This document shows positions 32,298-41,315 of a stretch of DNA of 51,809 nucleotides, piece after piece. The stretch lies in NCBI RefSeq assembly GCF_001890925.1, contig NZ_MLCB01000073.1, forward strand, positions 1-51,809, written 5' to 3'. The DNA is from Planktotalea frisia (GTDB lineage: Bacteria > Pseudomonadota > Alphaproteobacteria > Rhodobacterales > Rhodobacteraceae). Made by a program: the position numbers and the translations under genes. How positions within the stretch are numbered: the stretch's first letter is position 1; each line of letters opens with the position of its first letter. The notes beneath the pieces are model-generated. The model had not been told where the DNA came from, made no database searches, and saw only the letters and a list, made by a program, of their open reading frames with translations.

Positions 32298-33857
32298 ATG
32301 ATGATGCAATGTGCGGCGAGCCTCGCCGCATTTTTTGTTTGGGTACTGGTGGCTCCGCTCGCGGCGCAAGATGTGACTTTGACGTCGCCGGATGGCTCAG
32401 TTGAAGTCAACGGAACCTTGCTCGGTTTTGATGGCGACTTCTATCGCGTCGAGACGATTTATGGCGAGTTGACGGTGGATGGCACAGGCGTGAACTGTGC
32501 TGGCCCTGCCTGTCCTGATCTTCAAAACTATGTAGCTGAACTATCGATTTCTGGTTCTGCCACGATTGGCGAAGTCTTGATGCCAGCGTTGATCGAGGGT
32601 TTCGCGTTGCGCAATGGCTATGTCGCTAAGCGAGAAATTATTGATCCGACCCATTTCATTTACAACCTGCGCAACAAAAAAGACGAGGCACTTGTTGGAA
32701 AATTCATCTTTCGTGTGACCAACACGGATGAAGGTTTTGCGGATTTGCTCGCGGATGAAGCGGATATTGTGATGTCGCTGCGTGAAATTCGATTGACTGA
32801 AAACCGTCGCGCGAATGAAGCGGGGCTTGGCGATTTGCGCGGTCCGAACCGCAGCCGCGTGCTTGCGCTGGATGCGATGGTGCCAATCACCGCGCCGGGC
32901 AATCCTGTGGATGCTATTTCACCAGCCACGCTCGCGCGGGTTTTCGCAGGCCGCGTGACGAACTGGAAAGATCTGGGCGGACCTGATGCGCCAATTTCTG
33001 TGCACTTGCGCGACCCTAAATCAGGTCTGTCGCAAGCGGTTCAGGATCGCTTGATGGGGCCGGCTGCATTGGTTCTGGACAGTAACATTATTCGACACGC
33101 GACGAACAAGGCACTTACGCAAGCTGTGACAGAAGATCCGTTTGCGATTGGCATTTCGAGTTATTCAGAGACCGGAAACGCGGATGTTTTGGTGCTGACA
33201 GGCACCTGTGGGTTTTCCCTGCGGGCGGGTCGCGTCACGATCAAGACCGAAGATTATCCACTGACTGCCCCTATGTTTCTCTATATTCCGGCGCGCCGTT
33301 TGCCGCAGTTGGCGCGCGAGTTTTTGACATTCACGCGCTCCCCTTCTGCTCAAATCGTTATTCGTCGCGCAGGTTTCGTGGATCAAGCGCCAGAAGAGCT
33401 ATCGATCAACCAACAAGGCGATCGCTTTGCGAATGCGATTTCGCTGATCGGCACAGAGATCGTTTTGGCCGATCTTAAGCGCTTGGTCACTGTTCTTTCA
33501 CCGATGAAGCGTCTGAGCACGTCGTTTCGTTTTCGCGCTGGTTCTAGCGCGCTAGATGCTCAATCTCTGTCCAACGTGCAACAGCTTGCCCGCGCGATTG
33601 AGACAGGTGTCTATGACGAACGCTCAGTCACTTTCGTTGGGTTTAGCGACGGGCAAGGGCCTGCTGACGGCAACAAGCGGATTGCTTTGAGACGCGCAAA
33701 TACTGTTTTGGCCGCCGTGAAAAAAGCAGCGGAAACAGTTGATCTCGACACGCTTAATATTTCGGTCGAAGCCTTTGGCGAAGCGTTGCCCATGGCGTGT
33801 GACGACAGCGCTTGGGGGAGACAAGTGAACCGTCGCGTTGAGGTGTGGGTGCGCTAA
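32298..33857 (+). CDS. Phosphate-binding-protein-like domain fused to OmpA C-terminal domain
   Basis: The protein of 519 residues starts at a cluster of ATGs (32298, 32301, 32304); a TTG at 32295 is also in frame, and no strong ribosome site is visible. It has a signal peptide ending PLAAQ. After a beta-rich N-terminal stretch, about residues 85-350 resemble a PstS-type binding protein (SGSATIGEVLMPALIEGF, IVMSLREIRL, RVFAGRVTNWKDLGG, DPKSGLSQAVQDRLM). Residues about 400-519 are an OmpA peptidoglycan-binding domain with FRFRAGSSALD, GNKRIALRRANTV and WGRQVNRRVEVWV. It should sit in the periplasm bound to peptidoglycan; the ligand is unknown. It overlaps the convergent radC by 4 bp. Confidence 0.85.
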   Translation: MMMQCAASLAAFFVWVLVAPLAAQDVTLTSPDGSVEVNGTLLGFDGDFYRVETIYGELTVDGTGVNCAGPACPDLQNYVAELSISGSATIGEVLMPALIEGFALRNGYVAKREIIDPTHFIYNLRNKKDEALVGKFIFRVTNTDEGFADLLADEADIVMSLREIRLTENRRANEAGLGDLRGPNRSRVLALDAMVPITAPGNPVDAISPATLARVFAGRVTNWKDLGGPDAPISVHLRDPKSGLSQAVQDRLMGPAALVLDSNIIRHATNKALTQAVTEDPFAIGISSYSETGNADVLVLTGTCGFSLRAGRVTIKTEDYPLTAPMFLYIPARRLPQLAREFLTFTRSPSAQIVIRRAGFVDQAPEELSINQQGDRFANAISLIGTEIVLADLKRLVTVLSPMKRLSTSFRFRAGSSALDAQSLSNVQQLARAIETGVYDERSVTFVGFSDGQGPADGNKRIALRRANTVLAAVKKAAETVDLDTLNISVEAFGEALPMACDDSAWGRQVNRRVEVWVR

Positions 33858-34615
33858 AGCAGGCCTTCGCTGACAAAGCTGGTTTCGCCACTTGCTCCGA
33901 TAATCAGATGATCGTGAAGCGTGATAGATAGGCTGTCTGCGGCTTGTTTGATGAGCTTCGTCATTTCTATATCGCTGGGCGATGGGTTTGGATCACCAGA
34001 GGGGTGGTTATGGACGAGGATAATCGCACAGGAATTCAATTCTAGCGCGCGCTTGAGGACTTCACGGGGATAGACGGGGACATGATCTACAGTGCCAACG
34101 CCCATCACTTCATCCGCGATCAACATATTACGGCGATCAAGGTAGAGCACATGAAATTCTTCGGTCTCTTTATGCGCAAGAGCTGTGCGACAATAGGTAA
34201 GCACAGCATCCCAGCTAGAGATCAAAGGGCGATGCGCGATACGCGCTTTCGCCAAGCGCTTTGATGCGCTGAACACCAGTTTCAAATCTTGGGTCGCGCT
34301 GACGCCGATGAGCGCTTCGAGGCGTGCTGTATCCGCTGCAAGCACGCTTGCAATATCACCGAATTCTGACAGGACTTTCTTCGCAGTGGGTCGCGTGTCC
34401 TTGCGTGGCGAGGCGTGGAGGAGCAAAAGTTCGAGCATCTCGGCATCGCTTAGGTGTTCCGCACCGTGATTTTGGAAACGCCCACGCAAAGCGACATGAT
34501 GATCGCGTAGCTTGGTGTCATAAAGCCCAAGGCGTTTGCGCGCCTTCTCATCCGCAAGACGCGGGTTGAATGCTGGGGCGGCGATATCGGTGAACTGTGT
34601 GTGTTGCATACTCAT
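33854..34615 (-). CDS. radC: RadC family JAMM-domain protein
   Basis: I choose ATG 34615 (253 residues); a TTG at 34630 and an ATG at 34609 are alternatives, and no ribosome site decides. An N-terminal helix-hairpin-helix-like region (SDAEMLELLLLHASPRKDTRP) precedes a JAB/MPN domain with the metal motif HNHPSGDPNPSPSDIEMT. RadC proteins were named for a supposed repair role that is now doubted, so the actual function is uncertain. The stop (TAG) overlaps the OmpA-fusion stop (TAA) in CTAA. Confidence 0.9.
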   Translation of the reverse strand: MSMQHTQFTDIAAPAFNPRLADEKARKRLGLYDTKLRDHHVALRGRFQNHGAEHLSDAEMLELLLLHASPRKDTRPTAKKVLSEFGDIASVLAADTARLEALIGVSATQDLKLVFSASKRLAKARIAHRPLISSWDAVLTYCRTALAHKETEEFHVLYLDRRNMLIADEVMGVGTVDHVPVYPREVLKRALELNSCAIILVHNHPSGDPNPSPSDIEMTKLIKQAADSLSITLHDHLIIGASGETSFVSEGLL

Positions 34616-34671
34616 AACAACAGTGATCAACCGATTCGATAAATTTTTAATTAACGCTTATCCCAGTTCAA

Positions 34672-34709
34672 CAAAAAGCCCGACGCAGCATGGCTGGTCG
34701 GGCTAATAT
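34672..34709 (-). terminator. Terminator of the dnaK-dnaJ unit
   Basis: AGCCCGAC (34677-34684) pairs with GTCGGGCT (34697-34704). On the minus strand the hairpin is followed by TTTTTG, so it should end dnaJ transcripts 22 nt after the stop. Confidence 0.85.
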
Positions 34710-34725
34710 TTTCATGTGAAGGCGT

Positions 34726-35877
34726 TTAGCCCTTCATGCCATCCCAGAAGGATTTCACCGAAGAAAAGAAGGTTTTGCTTTCAGGGTTGTTGTCCTCAGA
34801 GAGGTCTTCAAACTCTTTCAACAATTCTTTCTGACGGCTTGTCAGGTTCACAGGGGTTTCCACGGCAAGTTCAATGAACATATCGCCAGCGCCACCACCA
34901 CGCAGGGCAGGCATGCCCTTGCTGCGTAGACGCATCTGACGACCGGACTGGCTACCCGCTGGGATCTTCACACGTGAACGACCACCATCAATCGTAGGCA
35001 CTTCTATATCGCCACCCAGCGCCGCTGAGGCCATGGACACAGGAACATTGCAGAACAAGTTCACGCCTTCACGTTCAAACAGCTTGTGTTTGGACACTTC
35101 GATAAAGATGTAGAGATCACCAGATGGACCCCCGCGCATGCCTGCTTCGCCTTCGCCGGAAAGGCGAATACGTGTGCCCGTCTCAACACCGGCTGGAATG
35201 TTCACGCTGAGCGCGCGTTCTTTCTCAACACGGCCTTGACCAGAGCAGGATTTGCACGGGTTCTTGATGATCTGACCCATGCCTGAACAGGTCGGACATG
35301 TGCGTTCGACCGTGAAAAATCCCTGCTGCGCACGCACTTTACCCATACCTGAACAGGTCGGGCAATTTGTCGGCTCAGCGCCACCGTCTGCACCAGTGCC
35401 TTCGCAGCTCGTGCAATTCACAGCAGTTGGAACGTTGATCGTCTTTTGTAAGCCGCTGAACGATTCTTCGAGCGTGACGCGCATGTTGAAGCGCAGATCA
35501 GAGCCGCGCGCTGCACGATTGCGACCACCGCCGCCGCGTTGACCGCCACCCATGAAGTCGCCGAATAGATCATCAAAGACGTCTGAAAAGGCGGATGAGA
35601 AATCTCCCTGACCGCCGCCGCCGGGGCGACCGCCACCGCCGCCCATGCCACCCTCAAATGCAGCGTGACCGTAGCGGTCATACGCAGCTTTCTTTTCAGG
35701 ATCCTTCAGAACTTCGTGGGCCTCATTGGCCTCTTTGAATTGCTCTTCGGCTTTGGGATTATCCGCATTGCGGTCTGGATGGAGCTCTTTGGCTTTCTTG
35801 CGATAGCCTTTTTTGATCTCGTCTGCAGACGCACCTTTGGCGATGCCTAGAACATCGTAATAGTCTCGTTTTGACAT
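34726..35877 (-). CDS. dnaJ: Chaperone DnaJ
   Basis: This 383-residue DnaJ co-chaperone stimulates DnaK ATPase. The N-terminal J domain has the HPD motif in [11 protein letters not shown] Gly-rich segment follows (about 75-120), then four zinc-binding repeats ([32 protein letters not shown]) and the C-terminal substrate-binding domains. Length is normal. It lies 85 bp downstream of dnaK. That gap holds a GGGCCG/CGGCCC hairpin (about 35904-35932) without a T run, possibly tuning expression of dnaJ relative to dnaK. Confidence 0.98.
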   Translation of the reverse strand: MSKRDYYDVLGIAKGASADEIKKGYRKKAKELHPDRNADNPKAEEQFKEANEAHEVLKDPEKKAAYDRYGHAAFEGGMGGGGGRPGGGGQGDFSSAFSDVFDDLFGDFMGGGQRGGGGRNRAARGSDLRFNMRVTLEESFSGLQKTINVPTAVNCTSCEGTGADGGAEPTNCPTCSGMGKVRAQQGFFTVERTCPTCSGMGQIIKNPCKSCSGQGRVEKERALSVNIPAGVETGTRIRLSGEGEAGMRGGPSGDLYIFIEVSKHKLFEREGVNLFCNVPVSMASAALGGDIEVPTIDGGRSRVKIPAGSQSGRQMRLRSKGMPALRGGGAGDMFIELAVETPVNLTSRQKELLKEFEDLSEDNNPESKTFFSSVKSFWDGMKG

Positions 35878-35962
35878 AACACTCCCCCTTTGAGGAAACG
35901 CATTGGGCCGACCCGGTTAAACAGGCCGGCCCTTTAGGGTGTGATCACGCAACTAGCGTGCC

Positions 35963-37876
35963 TTACCCGCGTTTTTTGTCGTCGTTCAGATCTTCGAAGT
36001 CGGCATCAACGATGTCGTCATCCTCGGGGCCAGCGTCCGCTGCCATCGGCTCGTCATCTGTTTCATCCTGAGCGGATTTGTAGATGGCTTCGCCAAGCTT
36101 CATGGCTGCTTCTGTGACGTTCTGGATGCCAGACTTGATCTTGTCTGCATTCTCGGTTTCCAGATCGTCGTTGAGCGCGGCAATCGCCAGCTCAATCGCT
36201 TCGATGGTCGTTGGATCAACCTTGTCGGCATGCTCTTCCATGGACTTTTCAGTCGAGTGGATGAGGCTTTCCGCCTGGTTCTTCGCTTCGATAAGATCGC
36301 GGCGCTCTTTGTCCGCTTCCGCGTTCTCTTCCGCGTCCTTAACCATCTTATCGATGTCTTCGTCAGACAGACCGCCAGAGGCTTGGATCGTGATCTTTTG
36401 CTCTTTGCCCGTGCCCTTGTCCATCGCGCCAACAGCAACGATGCCGTTTGCGTCGATATCAAACGTCACTTCGATCTGTGGCAGACCGCGTGGCGCGGGT
36501 GGGATGCTCTCGAGGTTGAACTGACCGAGCATTTTGTTGTCGCTCGCCATTTCACGCTCGCCCTGGAACACACGGATCGTCACGGCGTTCTGGTTGTCTT
36601 CCGCAGTCGAGAAGATCTGAGACTTCTTCGTCGGGATCGTCGTGTTGCGGTCGATCAAACGTGTGAACACGCCACCGAGCGTTTCGATGCCTAAGGACAA
36701 CGGTGTAACGTCCAAAAGAACAACGTCTTTGACGTCGCCTTGAAGAACACCAGCCTGAATGGCCGCGCCCATCGCAACAACCTCATCAGGGTTCACACCC
36801 TTATGTGGCTCTTTGCCGAAGAACTTTGTCACTTCCTCAACAACGCGCGGCATACGTGTCATACCACCAACAAGGACGATTTCGTCGATGTCGGACGTGG
36901 ACAGACCCGCATCCTTAAGCGCTGCTTGGCAAGGCTTGATAGAGGCTTTGATCAGATCGGAAACGAGGCTTTCGAGCTTCGCGCGCGTCAGTTTCAGGAC
37001 CATGTGCAGCGGCTGACCGCCTTTTGGGTCCATGGAAATAAACGGCTGGTTGATCTCTGTCTGGTTCGCAGAGGAGAGTTCGATCTTTGCCTTTTCAGCT
37101 GCTTCTTTCAAACGCTGAAGAGCCATCTTGTCTTTGGTCAGATCAACGCCGTTCTCTTTCTTGAACTGATCCGCGAGGTAGTTGACGATGCGCATGTCAA
37201 AGTCTTCACCACCAAGGAATGTGTCACCGTTGGTGGATTTCACTTCGAATAGGCCGTCGTCGATCTCGAGGATCGTCACGTCGAACGTACCACCACCGAG
37301 GTCATAAACCGCGATTGTCTGTGTTTCTTCTTTGTCGAGACCATAAGCAAGCGCCGCAGCTGTTGGCTCGTTGATGATGCGCAGCACTTCGAGGCCCGCG
37401 ATCTTGCCCGCGTCTTTCGTCGCTTGGCGCTGTGCGTCGTTGAAGTACGCAGGAACAGTGATAACCGCTTGCGTCACGTCTTCGCCGAGATAGCTCTCTG
37501 CTGTCTCTTTCATTTTGCCGAGAATGAACGCGGAAATCTGGCTCGGGGAGTACTTTTCACCCTTTGCTTCGACCCATGCGTCACCATTGCCACCGCTCAC
37601 AACGGAGAAGGGCAGGTTTTTCATGTCTTTCGCGAGGTGCTCATCGTTAAAACGACGACCGATCAAGCGCTTTACGCCGAATACTGTATTATCGGGGTTT
37701 GTGACGGCCTGGCGTTTTGCCGGCTGGCCTACAAGGCGCTCGTCATCTGTGAAAGCTACGATAGACGGCGTTGTGCGCGCGCCTTCAGCATTTTCAATCA
37801 CGCGTGGCTGAGAGCCGTCCATGATAGAAACGCAGCTGTTTGTTGTTCCAAGGTCAATACCAATTACTTTGGCCAT
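35963..37876 (-). CDS. dnaK: Chaperone DnaK (Hsp70)
   Basis: This 637-residue Hsp70 starts [21 protein letters not shown], the ATPase P-loop. [31 protein letters not shown] and [10 protein letters not shown] complete the ATPase domain. [17 protein letters not shown] begins the substrate-binding domain, and an acidic C-terminal tail ends near [11 protein letters not shown]. It folds and protects proteins with DnaJ and GrpE. An RpoH-type promoter lies upstream at 37991-38019, leaving a leader of about 105 nt. Confidence 0.99.
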   Translation of the reverse strand: MAKVIGIDLGTTNSCVSIMDGSQPRVIENAEGARTTPSIVAFTDDERLVGQPAKRQAVTNPDNTVFGVKRLIGRRFNDEHLAKDMKNLPFSVVSGGNGDAWVEAKGEKYSPSQISAFILGKMKETAESYLGEDVTQAVITVPAYFNDAQRQATKDAGKIAGLEVLRIINEPTAAALAYGLDKEETQTIAVYDLGGGTFDVTILEIDDGLFEVKSTNGDTFLGGEDFDMRIVNYLADQFKKENGVDLTKDKMALQRLKEAAEKAKIELSSANQTEINQPFISMDPKGGQPLHMVLKLTRAKLESLVSDLIKASIKPCQAALKDAGLSTSDIDEIVLVGGMTRMPRVVEEVTKFFGKEPHKGVNPDEVVAMGAAIQAGVLQGDVKDVVLLDVTPLSLGIETLGGVFTRLIDRNTTIPTKKSQIFSTAEDNQNAVTIRVFQGEREMASDNKMLGQFNLESIPPAPRGLPQIEVTFDIDANGIVAVGAMDKGTGKEQKITIQASGGLSDEDIDKMVKDAEENAEADKERRDLIEAKNQAESLIHSTEKSMEEHADKVDPTTIEAIELAIAALNDDLETENADKIKSGIQNVTEAAMKLGEAIYKSAQDETDDEPMAADAGPEDDDIVDADFEDLNDDKKRG

Positions 37877-37990
37877 GTTTTCGATCCCTTTTTTTGGTCA
37901 AGGCGATGTCACGAGACGCAAACCCGTTACGGCATCTGCGCCCCGATTGGTTAGCTGATCTGCGGTGGTGCAGTTCAACGTTCGAGCGGT

Positions 37991-38019
37991 ATATAAGGAG
38001 CGTGTATGGGTGCTGCAAG
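37991..38019 (-). promoter_or_regulatory. Heat-shock (RpoH) promoter of dnaK
   Basis: On the minus strand CTTG (38019-38016), an 18-nt spacer, and CTTATAT (37997-37991) match CTTG-N17/18-CYTATNT. Position ahead of dnaK fits the expected role. The NNG extension after the -10 is not matched here, unlike at hslO. Confidence 0.7.
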
Positions 38020-38101
38020 GATTGTGCGTCACTCATTTGGAGAATTTGCACAGAAGCTGCGAATTTTTTGCGTTTAGGGTGAATAAGGAGTTAACCGAGC
38101 C

Positions 38102-38704
38102 TTGGAAAAGCTGAGTTTACGCGGTTTCGAGATTTATAAGGGTTTGCTTGATCTTGAGGCGCAGCAAGCCTTGGTCGCAGCTGTGCGCGAGGTGGCAAAA
38201 GCTGCGCCGCTGTTTTCGCCAATGACCCCATACGGCAAGCCGATGCGCGTCAAGATGACCTCAGCGGGGAAGTACGGCTGGGTCTCTGATCGTTCCGGGT
38301 ATCGGTATTCTGAAAAGCATCCTGAGGGGATGGCTTGGCCAGATATTCCTAGTGAAGTTCTGGATATTTGGCAGCGCGTGAGCGGGTCTGATCGTGCGCC
38401 TGAATGTTGCTTGATGAACTTTTACGGCGAGACTGCGCGCATGGGTTTGCATCAAGACCGAGACGAGAGCGATTTTTCAGAGCCGGTGGTGTCAGTGTCT
38501 CTTGGGGATGACGGCTTGTTTCGCATTGGTGGCTTGGAGCGCGTTGGATCAACGGAATCGATCTGGCTGAGCTCAGGTGATGTTGTGGTCATGGGGGGGG
38601 AAGCGCGTTTGACATATCATGGGGTTGATAAAATCAGGTTCGGGTCGTCGCGTCTGTTGTCCAAAGGGGGGCGTTTGAACCTCACCCTCAGGGTTGTTGA
38701 TTGA
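38102..38704 (+). CDS. alkB: AlkB-type 2-oxoglutarate/Fe(II) dioxygenase
   Basis: The protein of 200 residues starts at TTG 38102; AAGGAG lies 12 nt upstream, a rather long spacing, and no ATG competes. It has the iron ligands His117 and Asp119 (LHQDRDE) and His173 (YHGVDKI), NFYG before them, and RLNLTLR (Arg191, Arg197) for 2-oxoglutarate and substrate. This is the AlkB pattern, an enzyme that removes alkyl groups from DNA bases. A run of eight G (38593-38600) lies in codons 164-166; the frame is intact here, but the tract could slip. Confidence 0.9.
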   Translation: MEKLSLRGFEIYKGLLDLEAQQALVAAVREVAKAAPLFSPMTPYGKPMRVKMTSAGKYGWVSDRSGYRYSEKHPEGMAWPDIPSEVLDIWQRVSGSDRAPECCLMNFYGETARMGLHQDRDESDFSEPVVSVSLGDDGLFRIGGLERVGSTESIWLSSGDVVVMGGEARLTYHGVDKIRFGSSRLLSKGGRLNLTLRVVD

Positions 38705-38711
38705 GATTGGG

Positions 38712-38742
38712 AGGGGGCCAGCCCCCGCGCTGGGCGCCCCCT
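38712..38742 (+). terminator. Hairpin after alkB
   Basis: AGGGGGC (38712-38718) pairs with GCCCCCT (38736-38742), and inside it CAGC (38719-38722) pairs with GCTG (38729-38732). TGAAGTTTATTT follows, so the T content is moderate. It likely ends alkB transcription. Confidence 0.55.
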
Positions 38743-38764
38743 GAAGTTTATTTAGAAAGATGAA
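38740..38764 (+). repeat. Short 3'-end repeat, copy C (right half)
   Basis: CCTGAAGTTTATTTAGAAAGATGAAG matches the right part of copies A and B (AAGTTTAGTCGGAAAGATGAAG). The left GCCTCCGGCGG part is replaced by the alkB hairpin. It precedes the 3' end of the permease gene on the minus strand. Confidence 0.5.
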
Positions 38765-38771
38765 GCACGTT

Positions 38772-39594
38772 TTACTGACGCGCGCTCCAGCTCGCGGAGG
38801 CGTGTTTGCGGGTGTAGAATTCGCCCATCATGCCAATCATGAGGAATATGAGGCCCACATAAAATGCGTACTCCCATGAAGAATTGCGCGGCGCGTAATT
38901 GACGAAGGCGTAGCCGCGCGACTGATCGATGCAGTGAAACAGAGGATTCCAGTCGAACATGGCAAGCAGTTGTGGGCTCAGTGTGTTGGCAACGAACATT
39001 TTGCCCGATGCGATCATGTTGGCACGCTGGTAGATCGTCAGAGAGCAAGGATGACAGGCCGGGCGACCAAGGTTTGATTGCGAGAAAGACGAGACCAACG
39101 GCAACAGCCGTGAACCATGCCAAGAGGATCATGAACATCACGCCTGTCACGTTCTGTATTTCAAATGGGGTCACAAGCACGTGGTAGGCGAACATGATCA
39201 CAAAGAGCGACAACATCTGAATGTAGAGTTGCGTGAGAGCAGTGGCAGCGATGGAAATCGATGTGTTCATCGGTGCGTGCTTCATCATTGGCGAAGCGGG
39301 GCCCTCAGAGCCTGCGACGGCGCCAACGGTTTTAATGTGGGTCATGAACAGGAAGATGCCTGTCATGATGTAGACCATGAAATCGCCACGTAGAACCGCA
39401 CCGCGCAGGCCAAGGATAGAGAACATGAAATAAAACGCCAGAACGAAGATGATCATCTGCATCAGGTTCATCACGATACTCATCAACGCATTGCCATGCG
39501 TTTTACGGATCGTGCGAACGATGTTGTGGTAGACGAGATCACAGAAAGTCAGAACTTTCCTGAATGTCGTTTCCCGCTTTCGGACCTGAAACAT
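38772..39594 (-). pseudogene. Capsule-type ABC-2 permease, frameshifted
   Basis: Two overlapping minus-strand frames together encode one ABC-2 permease of the KpsM/polysaccharide export type. The first (from ATG 39594, MFQVRKRETTFRKVL) runs through several membrane helices to about LAIKPWSPGLSSLL. The second carries LTIYQRANMIASGKMFVANTL, FDWNPLFH, YAFVNYAPRNSSWEYAFYV and ends EFYTRKHASASWSARQ. The switch lies near 39040-39050 in CTCTCTGACG (minus strand); adding one CT unit would restore a 274-residue protein. As read, the product lacks its C-terminal half and gains unrelated residues. No ATPase partner is in the window. It may be a true mutation or a sequencing error. Confidence 0.8.
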
Positions 39595-39654
39595 GTGTAC
39601 TCTGCCTGATATGGGACGAATTGATTGATGTTTATTGCCGTCCCCGTCCCTTAC

Positions 39655-39660
39655 TATAAT
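39655..39660 (+). promoter_or_regulatory. -10 element upstream of cysQ
   Basis: A perfect TATAAT (39655-39660) lies 57 bp before the cysQ ATG. TTTATT (39631-39636) with 18-nt spacing is a possible, weak -35. The permease gene diverges from the same gap. Confidence 0.5.
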
Positions 39661-39716
39661 AAGAGACATGTATATTTTATCAACAATACAGATGAATTCA
39701 GGCAAGGATTAGGCAG

Positions 39717-40514
39717 ATGGACTATAAACAACTCGAAGAGAGCATGCGCCGTTTGGCCTTGGCCGCGGGCGATGTGATTATGGACATCTATGGTCAAGAC
39801 GACTTTGACGTTAAATCCAAGTCTGACGATAGCCCCGTGACAGCAGCGGACGAAGCAGCGGATGCGTTGATTTCTGAAGGTTTGCGCGCGGTGTTTCCGG
39901 ATGTGATGCTCGTGACGGAAGAGCAATCCGAGTCGCACACTGCAAAGGGCGATACGTTCCTGATCGTTGATCCTTTGGACGGCACAAAGGAGTTCATTCA
40001 CCGTCGCGGCGATTTCACCGTGAATATTGCTTATGTGGAGAATGGTGTCCCAACGCGTGGTGTTGTTTATGCGCCTGCGAAAAAGCGGATGTTCTACACG
40101 CGCGCAGATGGGCAATCGATCGAAGAGACGGGGCCATTGCATCCAGATGTGATTGGTCAGCAAAATATCATCGCAGTGAGCAAGCCTGATAACAAAGCGC
40201 TCTACGTTGTTGCGTCCAAATCGCACCGCGATCAGGCGACGGATGACTACATCAACAAATACAAGGTGCGCGATATGAAGAGCGCGGGTTCGTCCTTGAA
40301 GTTCTGCCTAATTGCAACGGGTGAAGCAGATATTTACCCGCGGGTCGGGCGCACAATGGAGTGGGACACGGCTGCGGGGCATGCTGTTTTGACGGGGGCT
40401 GGTGGGCGCGTTGTGTGCTTTGATAACCATGAAGAGCTAACCTATGGCAAAGATGATTTCGCCAACCCGTTCTTCATTGCCTATTCCCCTGATGTTGAAC
40501 TGAAAGAAGCGTAA
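39717..40514 (+). CDS. cysQ: 3'(2'),5'-bisphosphate nucleotidase CysQ
   Basis: This 265-residue inositol-monophosphatase-family enzyme has VTEEQSES, DPLDGTKEFIHRRGDF (metal-binding DPLDGT) and EWDTAAGHAVLTGAGG. These features place it in the CysQ group, which hydrolyses PAP to AMP in the cytoplasm. PAP is the by-product of PAPS-dependent sulfation. AAGGA lies 8 nt before ATG 39717. A sulfotransferase-like gene lies at 48538 in the same locus, so CysQ may recycle its product. It is followed directly by the CMP-Kdo synthetase gene. Confidence 0.93.
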   Translation: MDYKQLEESMRRLALAAGDVIMDIYGQDDFDVKSKSDDSPVTAADEAADALISEGLRAVFPDVMLVTEEQSESHTAKGDTFLIVDPLDGTKEFIHRRGDFTVNIAYVENGVPTRGVVYAPAKKRMFYTRADGQSIEETGPLHPDVIGQQNIIAVSKPDNKALYVVASKSHRDQATDDYINKYKVRDMKSAGSSLKFCLIATGEADIYPRVGRTMEWDTAAGHAVLTGAGGRVVCFDNHEELTYGKDDFANPFFIAYSPDVELKEA

Positions 40515-41315
40515 GTGTCTGTTCTGATTGTTATTCCTGCGCGTTACGCGTCAGTGCGTTATCCTGCAAAGCCGCTTGCAGAATTAAAGGGGGCGAGCGG
40601 GCAATCGCGATCGCTTATTCAACGTGCTTGGGAGGCGGCGAGCGCTGTCAAAGGCGTAGACCGTGTTGTTGTGGCGACGGATGATGATCGGATCAAACAC
40701 GCGGCAGAGGCGTTTGGCGCGGATGTTGTCATGACGCCGGAGAGTTGTGCCAATGGCACAGAGCGATGCGCGTCTGCCTATGATGTTCTGGGCAGCGATG
40801 CGGAGATCGTAGTGAATCTACAGGGTGATGCGCCGCTGACCCCTGCTTGGTTCGTTGAGGATTTGATCGAGGCGATGCGCGCGACGCCAGCGGCGGACAT
40901 TGCGACGCCTGTTTTGCGCTGTGACGGACGGGCTTTGAATGGTTTTCTTGCGGATCGCAAGGCTGGGCGCGTCGGGGGTACGACGGCGGTGTTTGATGTG
41001 AACATGCGCGCGATGTATTTCAGCAAAGAGGTGGTTCCATTTACGTCGGACACCTACCCGAACGAGGCAAGAACCCCTGTGTTTCACCACGTGGGCGTCT
41101 ACGCGTATCGACCTGCAGCGCTCAAGGCTTATCCGGACTGGCCTGTGGGTCCTCTGGAGCAGTTAGAAGGTTTAGAGCAGCTACGCTTTATGGAGCAGGG
41201 CGGCACGGTGCGCTGTGTGGAAGTGCAGCCAAAGGGCCGTCAGTTTTGGGAATTGAATAACCCCGAAGATGTCCCTGTGATTGAGCGGATGATGCAGGAG
41301 ATGGGGATTGAATGA
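40515..41315 (+). CDS. kdsB: 3-deoxy-manno-octulosonate cytidylyltransferase (CMP-Kdo synthetase)
   Basis: This 266-residue enzyme activates Kdo with CTP. IVIPARYASVRYPAKPLAEL at the N-terminus, VVVATDDDRIKHAAEAFGADVVMTPESCANGTERCASAYD, NLQGDAPL and PLEQLEGLEQLRFMEQG are the family motifs. It starts at GTG 40515, directly after the cysQ stop. Kdo is used in LPS and, in group 2 capsules, in the linker that anchors the polymer; next to a capsule-type permease the latter role (KpsU) is possible. It overlaps the glycosyltransferase gene by ATGA. Confidence 0.92.
   Translation: MSVLIVIPARYASVRYPAKPLAELKGASGQSRSLIQRAWEAASAVKGVDRVVVATDDDRIKHAAEAFGADVVMTPESCANGTERCASAYDVLGSDAEIVVNLQGDAPLTPAWFVEDLIEAMRATPAADIATPVLRCDGRALNGFLADRKAGRVGGTTAVFDVNMRAMYFSKEVVPFTSDTYPNEARTPVFHHVGVYAYRPAALKAYPDWPVGPLEQLEGLEQLRFMEQGGTVRCVEVQPKGRQFWELNNPEDVPVIERMMQEMGIE

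Noticed and set aside
35900-35935. GC-rich hairpin between dnaK and dnaJ as a terminator
   Set aside because: No T run follows on the minus strand, so only a processing or modest attenuation role is possible.
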